A stretch of 64,000 bases of DNA from Pseudomonas frederiksbergensis. GTDB lineage: Bacteria > Pseudomonadota > Gammaproteobacteria > Pseudomonadales > Pseudomonadaceae. The stretch's first letter is position 1. Each line of letters starts with the position of its first letter. The DNA is taken from positions 1,550,001 through 1,614,000 of the forward strand of contig NZ_CP142104.1 of NCBI RefSeq assembly GCF_035751725.1, written 5' to 3'. The notes below the pieces were generated by a model. It was not told where the DNA came from and ran no database searches. It saw only the letters and a program-made list of their open reading frames with translations. The position numbers and the translations under genes were made by a program. Below, piece by piece: positions 27,915 to 36,912 of this stretch.

Positions 27915-28970
27915 ATGCGTCTGTTCAAACTCTTGTCTGTTGGCTGCCTGTCGCTGATCAGCCTGGCGAGCCATGCCGAAACCCTCAACAACCTTTATCA
28001 GGTACGTGAACCGGTCAGCAGCCAGGCGCCGGATGAGCGTAACCAGGCAACGTTGCGAGCGCTGGATACCTTGGTGCTGCGCCTGACCGGCGACGCCAAG
28101 GCCGCGCAGAGCCCTGGCCTGGCGGCGATCCGCAAGGACCCGCAACAAATCATTCTTCAATATGGCTACGAGGCCGGTCCGCCGGAAAGCCTGCAGGTGG
28201 ATTTCGATCCCGCCAGCACCGACCGCGCGTTGCGTTCGGCGGGGTTGTCGCTGTGGGGGGCCAATCGGCCCTCGATCCTGGGGTGGTGGCTGAACGACTC
28301 GGCGGAGGGTTCCAGCCTGGTGGGGGATGGCCAGGCCAGTGCCACGCCGCTGCGCCGCGCCGCCCAGCACCGGGGATTGCCGCTGCACCTGCCGCTGGCG
28401 GACTTGAGCGAGCAGATTGTCGCCACCGCGCCGAACCTGGAAGGCAATGACCCGGCGCCGTTGCGCGAGGTGTCGGAGCGTTATGGTTCCGACGCGTTGT
28501 TGGCGGTCCACGCCAAGGAAGAGGGCGGCCAGTGGCAAGCGACCTGGCGCCTGTGGCTGGGTGACCAGCGCGAGCAGGGCAGTGCCCAGGGTGGCGACCC
28601 TGCGGCACTGGCCGATGCCGTGATGTTGGCGGTGAGCCAGCGCCTGGCGCCGCGCTTCGTCGCCAAGCCGGGCGTGGCGACCGAACAGTTGCTCGAAGTG
28701 CAGGGCATGAATCTGGAACGTTATGCGGCGCTGGGGCGTCTGCTTGAACCGTTTGGAGGGCAGTTGCAACGGGTCGAAGGCGACGTGATCGTCTACAAGG
28801 TCAATGGCAGCGCGGAACAGTTGAAGGCGCAATTGGCCTTGGCCAAGCTGCAGGAAATGCCCGTCGGTGAAATTGTCGTGCCGCCACCTGTGGCCCAGCC
28901 AGCGGCCGATGGGGCAATTTCGCCGCAACCGACGCCAGCGCCAGCGCCGAACCTGCGGTTTCGCTGGTAG
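27915..28970 (+). CDS. DUF2066 secreted protein
   Basis: 351 residues from ATG 27915. Upstream in-frame codons cover the promoter. A signal peptide ends SHA near residue 20. DUF2066 features include LNNLYQVREPV, ALDTLVLRLTGD and a central DALLAVHAKEEGGQWQATW strand region. The last 30 residues are Pro/Ala-rich (VPPPVAQPAADG), suggesting an envelope-spanning or disordered tail. Function unknown. It is followed after 32 bases by perM and then hda, a linkage conserved in gammaproteobacteria. Confidence 0.86.
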   Translation: MRLFKLLSVGCLSLISLASHAETLNNLYQVREPVSSQAPDERNQATLRALDTLVLRLTGDAKAAQSPGLAAIRKDPQQIILQYGYEAGPPESLQVDFDPASTDRALRSAGLSLWGANRPSILGWWLNDSAEGSSLVGDGQASATPLRRAAQHRGLPLHLPLADLSEQIVATAPNLEGNDPAPLREVSERYGSDALLAVHAKEEGGQWQATWRLWLGDQREQGSAQGGDPAALADAVMLAVSQRLAPRFVAKPGVATEQLLEVQGMNLERYAALGRLLEPFGGQLQRVEGDVIVYKVNGSAEQLKAQLALAKLQEMPVGEIVVPPPVAQPAADGAISPQPTPAPAPNLRFRW

Positions 28971-29002
28971 GATTTCTTCCTTTATAGAGTCAGGAGTGGT
29001 TC

Positions 29003-30076
29003 ATGGGCGATACGCGGCGTTGGTTCTGGTTGGGTGGGGTCGCCCTGCTGGTTGCGTTTATCTATTTGCTGCACCCGATCCTCACGCCATTCCTGGTTGC
29101 GCTGCTGTTGGCCTATCTGTTCGATCCGGTGGTGGATCGCCTGGAAAAGCTCGGCTTGTCCAGGACGTGGGGCGTGGTGGCGGTGTTCGCGCTGTTTACC
29201 TTGATCGTCAGTGCGCTGTTGCTGGTACTGATCCCCATGCTCGCCAAGCAACTGCTGCGCCTGTATGAGCTGGCGCCGCAGATGCTCGATTGGCTGCAAC
29301 ACAGCGCGGTGCCATGGGTGCAATCGAAACTGGGGTTGGCGGACGGCTTCTGGAAGTTCGACAAGGTCAAGGCGGCCATCAGCGAGCACATGGGCCAGAC
29401 CACCGACATCGTCGGGGTGGTGCTGACCCAGGCCACGGCGTCGAGCCTGGCGTTGATCGGCTGGCTGGCAAATCTGGTACTGATTCCCGTGGTGGCCTTC
29501 TATCTGCTGCGGGACTGGGACCTGATGATGGCCAAGATCCGCAGCCTGCTGCCGCGTCACCGCGAAGAACGCATCATGACGCTGACCGGTGAATGCCATG
29601 AAGTGCTGGGGGCGTTCGTGCGCGGGCAATTGCTGGTCATGGTCGCGCTGGGCTTTATTTATGCGGCGGGGCTGATGTTGGTGGGGCTGGAGCTGGGGCT
29701 GTTGATCGGCCTGATCGCCGGCCTGGCGGCCATCGTCCCGTACATGGGGTTTGTGATTGGCATTGGCGCGGCATTGATCGCCGGGTTGTTCCAGTTCGGC
29801 GGCGATCTCTACCCGATGATTGGCATCGTGGCAGTATTCATGGTCGGGCAGGCCCTGGAGGGCATGGTGCTGACGCCGCTGCTGGTGGGCGACCGCATTG
29901 GCCTTCATCCGGTGGCGGTGATCTTTGCGATCCTGGCGGGCGGAGAGTTGTTCGGCTTCACCGGGGTACTGCTGGCGTTGCCGGTTGCGGCAGTCATCAT
30001 GGTGCTGGTGCGCCATATGCACGATTTGTACAAGGATTCGGACATCTACAGCGGCATTGAAGACCCCGACCTGTAG
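29003..30076 (+). CDS. perM: AI-2E family transporter (PerM)
   Basis: 357 residues with paired N-terminal helices (about 8-48), a long helical extramembrane segment (about 85-150) and then helices at about 150-175, 205-300 and 305-340. The HPILTPFLVALLLAYLFDPVV start and LPVAAVIMVLVRH near the end are typical of the AI-2E/PerM family. Members export autoinducer-2 or act as ion antiporters, and the substrate of E. coli PerM is not settled. GGAGTGG lies before the ATG. It is upstream of hda, as in E. coli, with a 169-base gap containing a probable promoter. Confidence 0.88.
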   Translation: MGDTRRWFWLGGVALLVAFIYLLHPILTPFLVALLLAYLFDPVVDRLEKLGLSRTWGVVAVFALFTLIVSALLLVLIPMLAKQLLRLYELAPQMLDWLQHSAVPWVQSKLGLADGFWKFDKVKAAISEHMGQTTDIVGVVLTQATASSLALIGWLANLVLIPVVAFYLLRDWDLMMAKIRSLLPRHREERIMTLTGECHEVLGAFVRGQLLVMVALGFIYAAGLMLVGLELGLLIGLIAGLAAIVPYMGFVIGIGAALIAGLFQFGGDLYPMIGIVAVFMVGQALEGMVLTPLLVGDRIGLHPVAVIFAILAGGELFGFTGVLLALPVAAVIMVLVRHMHDLYKDSDIYSGIEDPDL

Positions 30077-30245
30077 TGTGCAGGGCGCACGGGGTGTCAG
30101 GGAAACTGGCGCTCCGCGCCCTTGCCGCTGCAAACCTTTGATTTTGCTCGTGGTCCGGCGCATTGTGCGGTCCGCGTCACGGGTATAAACTTTGCGAACT
30201 TTACACAGAGGCCACTAATGGTTCCTTTGGAACCGTTCAGTCAGC

Positions 30246-30950
30246 ATGAAACCGATTCAGCTGCCCCTTGGTGTGCGTCTGCGTGATGACGCCACCTTTA
30301 TCAACTACTACCCAGGCGCCAATGCCGCTGCACTCGGCTATGTCGAGCGGCTTTGCGAAGCCGACGCCGGCTGGACCGAAAGCCTGATCTATCTGTGGGG
30401 CAAGGACGGAGTAGGGCGTACGCATCTTCTGCAGGCCGCGTGCCTGCGGTTCGAACAACTGGGCGAACCTGCGGTGTACCTGCCGCTGGCGGAACTGCTG
30501 GATCGCGGCGTAGAAATCCTCGACAACCTTGAGCAGTACGAACTGGTCTGCCTGGACGACCTCCAGGCCGTGGCCGGCAAGGCTGACTGGGAAGAGGCGC
30601 TGTTTCATCTGTTCAATCGGTTGCGCGACAGCGGCCGACGCTTGCTGATCGCCGCGTCGACCTCGCCACGGGAGTTGCCGGTGAAACTGGCGGACTTGAA
30701 ATCCCGCCTGACCCTGGCGCTGATTTTCCAGATGCGCCCGCTTTCCGATGAAGACAAACTGCGCGCGCTGCAACTGCGCGCTTCCCGGCGTGGCCTGCAC
30801 CTGACCGACGAGGTCGGGCATTTCATCCTCACCCGAGGCACTCGCAGCATGAGCGCATTGTTCGAGCTGCTCGAACGCCTCGACCAGGCCTCGCTCCAGG
30901 CGCAGCGCAAGCTGACTATTCCTTTTTTGAAAGAAACCCTGGGTTGGTAG
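30246..30950 (+). CDS. hda: DnaA regulatory inactivator Hda
   Basis: 234 residues of the AAA+ DnaA-like fold without a DNA-binding domain. The P-loop is altered to WGKDGVGRTHLLQAA, with a Walker B LVCLDDLQAV. The sensor region has ADLKSRLTLALIFQMRPLSDE. The N-terminal MKPIQLPLGVRL contains the clamp-binding QLPL motif. Hda with the DNA-loaded beta clamp stimulates ATP hydrolysis by DnaA, which prevents re-initiation. A -10-like TATAAA near 30183 suggests its own promoter behind perM. Confidence 0.94.
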   Translation: MKPIQLPLGVRLRDDATFINYYPGANAAALGYVERLCEADAGWTESLIYLWGKDGVGRTHLLQAACLRFEQLGEPAVYLPLAELLDRGVEILDNLEQYELVCLDDLQAVAGKADWEEALFHLFNRLRDSGRRLLIAASTSPRELPVKLADLKSRLTLALIFQMRPLSDEDKLRALQLRASRRGLHLTDEVGHFILTRGTRSMSALFELLERLDQASLQAQRKLTIPFLKETLGW

Positions 30951-31097
30951 AACCGTCACCCGTAGTGGCCGATAGCCTGTTCCGGACGCGGCGAAACCTG
31001 CGGTCCTGCTGGGTGACAGGCCACATGACGTTCAAAATGGGCTTAAGCGCTTAGATGTAAACGTAAAACCGAGAAGTCACATTTGCACCGATTGAAT

Positions 31098-31126
31098 TTG
31101 CAAATGAGGTTGATAGAAGGCATAGT
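31098..31126 (+). promoter_or_regulatory. Probable sigma-70 promoter of the first NlpC/P60 gene
   Basis: TTGCAA (31098-31103), 17-base spacer, CATAGT (31121-31126). The start codon at 31163 lies about 30 bases beyond the expected start site. Upstream is a perfect 10-bp palindrome TAAGCGCTTA at 31044-31053. Confidence 0.6.
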
Positions 31127-31162
31127 CTCGCCATCTTTACTACTTCAGCCACGGTCGTGCCC

Positions 31163-31789
31163 ATGCTAAATCGCTTCGCACCCCTCGTGCCTCTCGCACT
31201 CGTTACCCTGTTGTTCGGTTGCGCTGCCCACTCCCCGGTGTCCCAGCAAGCACAACAACCACAGGTCAAGAACACTGTAACCGCCCAGTCTTCCTCCGTA
31301 GCGTTCCAGGAAGAAGTGGCCTCCGATAAAGAGCTGGCAGACTTTGCCGGCAGCAAGCCTTATCAGCTTCCGGTGCTGGCAGACAGCATCCTGGAACGAG
31401 GCATGTCCCTGATCGGCACTCGTTATCGTTTTGGCGGTACCTCTGAAGCCGGCTTCGATTGCAGCGGGTTCATCGGCTACCTGTTTCGCGAAGAGGCGGG
31501 TATGAACCTGCCACGTTCCACTCGCGAAATGATCAACGTGAAGGCTCCGCTGGTCGCTCGCAACCAGCTAGAACCCGGTGACCTGCTGTTCTTCAGCACC
31601 AATGGTCGTCGCGGTCGCGTCAGCCACGCCGGTATCTACCTGGGCGACAACCAGTTCATCCATTCCAGCAGCCGCCGCAGCGGTGGCGTGCGGATCGACA
31701 GCCTCGGCGACAGCTACTGGAGCAAGACCTTCATCGAAGCCAAGCGCGCCCTCGCCATGGCTCCAACCGTGGTCACGGCTCGCAAGTAA
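31163..31789 (+). CDS. NlpC/P60 family lipoprotein, MepS-like
   Basis: 208 residues from ATG 31163. A GTG two codons earlier is possible. A lipoprotein signal has lipobox LFGC. The C-terminal NlpC/P60 domain (about 80-195) holds catalytic Cys in AGFDCSGFIGYLF and His in RVSHAGIYLGDNQFIHSSS. The family cuts peptide crosslinks in peptidoglycan. E. coli MepS is a DD-endopeptidase needed for wall expansion. A Gln/Val/Ser-rich linker (about 20-55) connects anchor and enzyme. A second NlpC/P60 lipoprotein gene follows after 165 bases. Confidence 0.9.
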   Translation: MLNRFAPLVPLALVTLLFGCAAHSPVSQQAQQPQVKNTVTAQSSSVAFQEEVASDKELADFAGSKPYQLPVLADSILERGMSLIGTRYRFGGTSEAGFDCSGFIGYLFREEAGMNLPRSTREMINVKAPLVARNQLEPGDLLFFSTNGRRGRVSHAGIYLGDNQFIHSSSRRSGGVRIDSLGDSYWSKTFIEAKRALAMAPTVVTARK

Positions 31790-31800
31790 GCACACAACTT

Positions 31801-31835
31801 GTAAGGCAAACTTAAAGTCTTACTTGAAGTTTGCC
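31801..31835 (+). other. Mutually exclusive hairpins between the two NlpC/P60 genes
   Basis: GGCAAACTT (31805-31813) pairs perfectly with AAGTTTGCC (31827-31835). GTAAG (31801-31805) can instead pair with CTTAC (31819-31823). The two helices compete, and no T-run follows, so this could be a partial stop or RNA stability element. Confidence 0.5.
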
Positions 31836-31954
31836 CCATAGCCGCTAGAATCCTTGATCATTGATTGATGGCAATCCGCCTGCGTACTGCGCGGGCGGAT
31901 TTGTTTTCATCTCCACGGCAGAAAAGCCGCATCCAGATCAGGATTGTTCTGCAT

Positions 31955-32488
31955 ATGTCGACGTCGGCCCGCCTCGCTCTGATTGTTCTTGCCGCGCTGC
32001 TCAGCGCCTGTGCCAGTCGCACTCCACCGCCCGCGCCAGTGCGCGCTCCGGTGGTATTCGCACCCTCCCAGACTTTTTCCCCCGCTGCTGAAGACGTGCT
32101 TTTCCGCGCGCTGGGCCTGGTGGGGACGCCCTACCGTTGGGGCGGCAATACGCCGGATTCAGGCTTCGATTGCAGTGGCTTGATCGGTTATGTGTACCGT
32201 GACGCCGCCGGGATCTCCTTGCCGCGTTCCACTCGCGAGATGATCAGCATGCGCGCGCCGCAGGTCGGCAAAGACGCATTGCAGACGGGCGACCTGGTGT
32301 TCTTCGCCACCAACGGCGGTTCCCAGGTCAGCCATGCCGGGATTTACGTGGGCGAGGGACGTTTCGTCCATGCGCCTGCCACGGGCGGGACGGTCAAGCT
32401 CGACAGCTTGTCCAAGGCCTATTGGCAGAAAGCGTATTTGGGGGCCAAGCGTGTATTGCAGCCGGAGCACCTGGCGCGCAATCCATAG
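31955..32488 (+). CDS. NlpC/P60 family lipoprotein, second copy
   Basis: 177 residues from ATG 31955. Thirty upstream in-frame codons lack a ribosome site. Lipobox LLSAC lies near residues 15-19, followed by a Pro-rich linker (TPPPAPVRAPV). The catalytic domain again shows SGFDCSGLIGYVY, LPRSTREMI and QVSHAGIYVGEGRFVHAP. It is clearly a paralogue of the preceding protein with a shorter linker, so the pair arose by duplication and may cut peptidoglycan at different distances from the membrane. It converges on the sorbosone dehydrogenase-like gene 12 bases away. Confidence 0.9.
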   Translation: MSTSARLALIVLAALLSACASRTPPPAPVRAPVVFAPSQTFSPAAEDVLFRALGLVGTPYRWGGNTPDSGFDCSGLIGYVYRDAAGISLPRSTREMISMRAPQVGKDALQTGDLVFFATNGGSQVSHAGIYVGEGRFVHAPATGGTVKLDSLSKAYWQKAYLGAKRVLQPEHLARNP

Positions 32489-32500
32489 GTTTGCTGATGG

Positions 32501-33811
32501 TCATTTGGCTGACACCCGCCAGATCTTGTTTCCCACGTCATCGGCCACCAGCAACCCACCCTGTTTATCGATCACCACGCCCACCGGCCGGCCCTGGGCC
32601 TTTTCGTCTGCGTTGAGAAAACCCGTCAGCACATCCACAGGCTGCCCCTCCGGCTTGCCCGCCTTGAACGGGACGAAGATCACTTTGTAGCCGCTGTGGG
32701 GCTTGCGATTCCAGGAGCCGTGTTGCCCGACGAAGGCGCCCTCCATAAACGGCGCGGGCAACGTGCTGCCTTCGGCGAAAGTCAGTCCCAAGGACGCAGT
32801 GTGAGGGCCGACGGCATAGTCGGGCGCGATGGCCTTGGCCACCAGCTCGGGGTTCTGTGGCTCGACCCGGACGTCGACGTTCTGCCCGTAATAACTGTAG
32901 GGCCAGCCATAAAAGCCGCCGTCCTTCACTGAGGTGATGTAGTCCGGCACCAGGTCACTGCCAATCTCGTCCCGTTCGTTGACCGCCGTCCACAATGCGC
33001 CGCTGCGAGGCTCCCATGCCAAGCCGTTGGGGTTGCGCAGGCCTGAGGCGAAGATGCGGTGACTGCCGGTAGCCCGATCCACCTCCCAGATGGCCGCACG
33101 ACCTTCTTCCGCTTCCATGCCATTTTCCGCGACGTTGCTGTTCGAGCCGGTGGTGACGTACAGCTTGCTGCCGTCTCGGCTGGCGATCACGTTCTTGGTC
33201 CAGTGGTGGTTGAGCGTGCCGCCGGGTAAATCGACGACCTTGGTGGGTTGTGCCTTGATCTGCGTTTCGCCTTCTTTATAAGGGAAACGGATCAACCGGT
33301 CCGTGTCGGCCACATACAGGTCAGTGCCCACCAGCGTCATGCCGAACGGTGAATTGAGGTTTTCCAGGAAAATCGTCCGGGTCTCGGCGACGCCGTCGTG
33401 ATTGGCGTCCCGCAGCAGGGTGATGCGATTTGGGCTGGGGACGCCAGCGCCGGCACGGTCCATGACTTTTTTCATCACCCAGCCACGGATGCCCTGGGTA
33501 TCGTCGGGCTTGGGCGGGGCGTTGGTCTCGGCCACCAGCACATCGCCGTTGGGGAGCACGTAGAGCCAGCGTGGATGATCCAGGCCTTCGGCAAAGGCCA
33601 CTACCTGCAGGCCTGGCGCCGGCGTTGGCTTGGCGCTATCCGGCCAGCCGACGGCTTCGGCGATATTCACCGTAGGCATCAGGGTCTTGTTCGGCTCGGG
33701 CAGTTTCGGTGACGGGCCGATGCCGTCGGAAACCTGCAAGGTCGACGACTCGCCGCAAGCGACAAGCCCTGTGGCAAGGGCGGCGATCAACAGGTGGTTT
33801 GGCTTGAGCAT
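32501..33811 (-). CDS. L-sorbosone dehydrogenase-like (PQQ-type beta-propeller) lipoprotein
   Basis: 436 residues. The lipobox LVAC near residues 16-19 points to an envelope lipoprotein. The remainder is a six-bladed beta-propeller related to soluble PQQ glucose/sorbosone dehydrogenases: [57 protein letters not shown] strand repeats and [18 protein letters not shown]. Such enzymes oxidise sugars or aldehydes with PQQ in the periplasm, but substrate and cofactor use are not shown here. It stands alone between convergent and co-oriented unrelated genes. Confidence 0.83.
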   Translation of the reverse strand: MLKPNHLLIAALATGLVACGESSTLQVSDGIGPSPKLPEPNKTLMPTVNIAEAVGWPDSAKPTPAPGLQVVAFAEGLDHPRWLYVLPNGDVLVAETNAPPKPDDTQGIRGWVMKKVMDRAGAGVPSPNRITLLRDANHDGVAETRTIFLENLNSPFGMTLVGTDLYVADTDRLIRFPYKEGETQIKAQPTKVVDLPGGTLNHHWTKNVIASRDGSKLYVTTGSNSNVAENGMEAEEGRAAIWEVDRATGSHRIFASGLRNPNGLAWEPRSGALWTAVNERDEIGSDLVPDYITSVKDGGFYGWPYSYYGQNVDVRVEPQNPELVAKAIAPDYAVGPHTASLGLTFAEGSTLPAPFMEGAFVGQHGSWNRKPHSGYKVIFVPFKAGKPEGQPVDVLTGFLNADEKAQGRPVGVVIDKQGGLLVADDVGNKIWRVSAK

Positions 33812-33915
33812 GCGGGCTTCCCTATGAGTGCATGTGGTTACTCATAGAGAAGCGTAGACGTGGGATGGTTCAATAGCGGGGCTGCCAGCCAATCAAGCGA
33901 TCCTTGTCGGCAGAA

Positions 33916-34500
33916 TCAGCCATGAGCCTGCTTGAACAGCACGGCGATCCCCGGGTGATAGTGGCCGGCCTCGTTGCGCAACTTGCGGTAGGCATATGGG
34001 AAATACCAGGCCACGGCGCAGGTGTTTTCCTTCTGCAGGTCGTCGATCATGTCCTGCAACTCTTCTGGCGTGGCGCTTTGCTGGGCTTTTTGCGGGGCGA
34101 CGAACAGGCAGCCCAATTTCAGGTCGCTGGCGTAGCTGATGCGCTTGGCGTCGCTGGTGGCTTCCAGCAAAGGTTGGGTCAGGTTCAGGTTGTTGACCTT
34201 CGGCCAGCGTTGCGTGGCCTGGATGAAGGCGCGCTCATCGCTGCTGGCGATCAACAGGTCGGCGCTGACGTTGCGTTCGCCTTCTTCATTCTGTTTGCGG
34301 GTCGCTGCGCCCTGGAGCGTGACCATCTCCGCCATCCAGGCGGCGGCCGCCAGCAATCCGAGATTGGCTTTTTCATTGTGCCAATAGGGCGTGTCGTTAT
34401 CGCCGCGCACGGCGTTGTATCGGTCGATACAATCAAACCAGCGTTCCAGCACTGGGCGCAGGAATTCCAGCTTCGGATTGCTGATGATCATGCCTTGCAT
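33916..34500 (-). CDS. Conserved protein of unknown function
   Basis: 194 residues, no signal peptide. The N-terminal helix contains EFLRPVLERWFDCIDRYN, then NEKANLGLLAAAAW, and the middle has SYASDLKLGCLFVAPQK. It looks like a soluble alpha/beta protein. The similarity I notice is only to hypothetical proteins of Pseudomonas, and I cannot assign a domain. AGAGGG lies before the ATG. The promoter region contains two copies of GATATC in an 8-bp inverted repeat (34522-34555), a possible operator. The gene diverges from the cobalamin riboswitch and cob operon. Confidence 0.65.
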   Translation of the reverse strand: MQGMIISNPKLEFLRPVLERWFDCIDRYNAVRGDNDTPYWHNEKANLGLLAAAAWMAEMVTLQGAATRKQNEEGERNVSADLLIASSDERAFIQATQRWPKVNNLNLTQPLLEATSDAKRISYASDLKLGCLFVAPQKAQQSATPEELQDMIDDLQKENTCAVAWYFPYAYRKLRNEAGHYHPGIAVLFKQAHG

Positions 34501-34672
34501 GTGAATTGCCCTCTTGTTCTTGTGATATCGGGTCGTAATGTCTATTTGATATCACTTGCGTCAGCTTCACACAAGATTGACGTCAGTTTATTGATCCCGG
34601 CCAATATCCGTCGTGGTGCCCATCGCGGCTTTAATTGACGCTCCACCCCCAACCCTCTAACCTTCGCGGCTT

Positions 34673-34880
34673 GTTTCAGGTGCTCTATGGCAACGGCCGA
34701 TAGGGTGAAACAGGGAAGCCGGTGCGTACATGCAAACCCGGCGCTGCCCCCGCAACGGTAAATGAGTCAACGCTGCGCTTGTGGCCACACAGGCCCCCGC
34801 CACTGTGTCGAATGACATGGGAAGGCGCGCAGCCAGGCATTACGCCGCTCATGAGCCCGGAGACCGGCCTGATTCATCCA
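34673..34880 (+). ncRNA. Cobalamin riboswitch upstream of the cob operon
   Basis: Class signatures appear in order: GGTGCTCTATGG (P2 side), GGGTGAAACAGGGAAGCCGG, CGCTGCCCCCGCAACGGTAA, then CACTG, GGGAAGGCG and the B12 box GAGCCCGGAGACCGGCC near 34853-34868. Adenosylcobalamin binding normally shuts expression through a kissing loop. A GGCATC/GATGCC stem (34883-34903) and a T-run near 34919-34924 follow, so the output could be termination or masking of the GGAGAG site before cobO. Boundaries are approximate. Confidence 0.92.
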
Positions 34881-34966
34881 ACGGCATCACGGTGGGCGAT
34901 GCCAGGCACCTTGCCGTCCTTTTTCTGCCCGCCCGCCGTTATCCAGTCCCAACGGAGAGCTCCCCC

Positions 34967-35578
34967 ATGACCGACACGCCCGATCGCGACGAACGCCACC
35001 TGGCGCGCATGCTGCGCAAGAAAGCCGTGATTGACGAGCGTATCGCCAATTCACCGAACGAGTGTGGCCTGCTGCTGGTGCTGACCGGCAATGGCAAGGG
35101 CAAAAGCAGTTCGGCATTCGGCATGTTGGCCCGGGCGATGGGGCATGGCATGCAATGCGGCGTGGTGCAATTCATCAAGGGTCGCAACAGCACCGGTGAA
35201 GAGCTGTTTTTCCGCCGCTTCCCGGAACAGGTGCGTTTTCATGTCATGGGCGAGGGCTTTACCTGGGAAACCCAGGATCGCCAGCGCGACATCGCCGCTG
35301 CCGAAGCGGCGTGGGCCGTGTCGCGTGAATTGCTCAGCGATCCGTCGATCGGCCTGGTGGTGCTCGACGAACTGAACATTGCCCTCAAGCACGGCTACCT
35401 CGACCTCGATCAAGTCTTGAGCGATCTGCAAGCCCGTCCGCCTATGCAACATGTGGTCGTGACCGGGCGCGGCGCCAAGCCCGAGATGATCGAGCTGGCC
35501 GATACCGTGACCGAAATGGGCATGATCAAGCACGCGTTCCAGGCCGGTATCAAGGCGCAGAAAGGCGTCGAACTGTGA
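34967..35578 (+). CDS. cobO: Corrinoid adenosyltransferase CobO
   Basis: 203 residues from ATG 34967, behind GGAGAG. The longer open frame runs through the riboswitch. P-loop LTGNGKGKSSSAFG near 37-50, then GVVQFIKGRNSTGEE, LVVLDELNIALKHGYLD and VVTGRGAKPEMIELAD are typical of the CobA/CobO class. It transfers the 5'-deoxyadenosyl group of ATP to the reduced corrinoid Co(I). First gene of the riboswitch-controlled operon. It overlaps cobB by four bases. Confidence 0.95.
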   Translation: MTDTPDRDERHLARMLRKKAVIDERIANSPNECGLLLVLTGNGKGKSSSAFGMLARAMGHGMQCGVVQFIKGRNSTGEELFFRRFPEQVRFHVMGEGFTWETQDRQRDIAAAEAAWAVSRELLSDPSIGLVVLDELNIALKHGYLDLDQVLSDLQARPPMQHVVVTGRGAKPEMIELADTVTEMGMIKHAFQAGIKAQKGVEL

Positions 35579-36912
35579 GCCATGCGTCGACTGCCAGCCG
35601 CCACTGTCCGGCGGTATTGATTGCCGCCCCGGCCTCGGGCCAGGGCAAGACCACCGTCACCGCGGCCCTCGCACGGTTGCACCGCAACCAGGGGCGCAAG
35701 GTGCGCGTGTTCAAGTGTGGTCCCGACTTTCTCGACCCGATGATCCTTGAGCGAGCCAGCGGCGCGCCGGTCTATCAGCTGGACATGTGGATGGTTGGCG
35801 AACAGGAAAGTCGCCGGCTGTTGTGGGAAGCCGCTGCAGAAGCAGACCTGATTTTGATTGAAGGCGTAATGGGCCTGTTCGACGGCACGCCGTCCAGCGC
35901 CGACCTGGCCCGGCATTTCGGTGTGCCGGTGCTGGCGGTCATCGACGGCACGGCCATGGCCCAGACGTTCGGCGCCTTGGCCCTGGGCTTGGCGCGGTAT
36001 CAACCCGACTTGCCCTTCGCCGGGGTCTTGGCCAACCGGGTCGGCACCTTGCGCCATGCGCAGTTGCTCGAAGGCAGCCTGACCGAGGGCTTGCGCTGGT
36101 ACGGCGCGCTCTCGCGGGAAACCGGCATCGAACTGCCGAGCCGCCATCTGGGCCTGGTGCAGGCCAGCGAGCTGAATGATCTGGATGTCCGTCTCGATGC
36201 CGCCGCCGAGGCGCTGGCGGGCAGTTGTGAAGTGGCCTTGCCGCCTTCGGTGGAATTCGCGGCTCCGCAATTGACTGCTGTTGAACCGTGGCTCGACGGG
36301 GTACGCATCGCCGTGGCCCGTGACGAAGCGTTCGCCTTCACCTATGGCGCAAGCCTCGATCTGCTGCGGGCCATGGGCGCGCAGTTGAGTTTCTTTTCGC
36401 CGATCCACGACACCCGATTGCCCGACGCGGACAGCCTTTATCTGCCCGGCGGTTACCCCGAACTGCACCACGTCGCACTCGCGCAGAACGCGCCCATGCT
36501 TGCAGCAATCCGTGCCCATCATGCAGATGGCAAACCGCTGCTCGCCGAATGCGGCGGCATGCTGTACCTGCTCGATTCACTGACCGACGTCGACGGCACG
36601 CGCGCCGAACTGCTCGGTTTGTTGAGCGGTGATGCGCAAATGCAGAAGCGCCTGGCGGCGCTCGCATTGCAATCGGTGGATTTGCCGGAGGGCAACCTGC
36701 GCGGGCATACCTATCATCATTCCCTGTCCAGCACCGCCCTTGAGCCGATTGCCCGCGGCCATAGCCCCAATGGTGGGCGAGGGGCGGAGGCGGTTTTCCG
36801 ACAAGGGCGGATGACGGCCTCCTATGTGCATTTTTATTTCCCGTCCAATCCGAGGGCGATTGCCGCGCTGTTTGCTCCGGCCCCTGTTGCAGTCTTTGCG
36901 AGCAAGCCATGA
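35575..36912 (+). CDS. cobB: Cobyrinic acid a,c-diamide synthase CobB
   Basis: 445 residues, start GTG 35575 overlapping the cobO stop. The N-terminal ATPase has P-loop APASGQGKTTVTAAL, and the C-terminal glutaminase has the Cys-containing LLAECGGMLYLLDSL. It amidates side chains a and c of (hydrogeno)cobyrinic acid using glutamine and ATP. The adjacency to cobO and cobQ and the absence of cobaltochelatase genes here fit either the aerobic or salvage route. It overlaps bluB by four bases. Confidence 0.95.
   Translation: MSHASTASRHCPAVLIAAPASGQGKTTVTAALARLHRNQGRKVRVFKCGPDFLDPMILERASGAPVYQLDMWMVGEQESRRLLWEAAAEADLILIEGVMGLFDGTPSSADLARHFGVPVLAVIDGTAMAQTFGALALGLARYQPDLPFAGVLANRVGTLRHAQLLEGSLTEGLRWYGALSRETGIELPSRHLGLVQASELNDLDVRLDAAAEALAGSCEVALPPSVEFAAPQLTAVEPWLDGVRIAVARDEAFAFTYGASLDLLRAMGAQLSFFSPIHDTRLPDADSLYLPGGYPELHHVALAQNAPMLAAIRAHHADGKPLLAECGGMLYLLDSLTDVDGTRAELLGLLSGDAQMQKRLAALALQSVDLPEGNLRGHTYHHSLSSTALEPIARGHSPNGGRGAEAVFRQGRMTASYVHFYFPSNPRAIAALFAPAPVAVFASKP

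Noticed and set aside
34722..34970. 82-codon open frame inside the cobalamin riboswitch
   Set aside because: Lies on conserved riboswitch core sequence and has no ribosome site.
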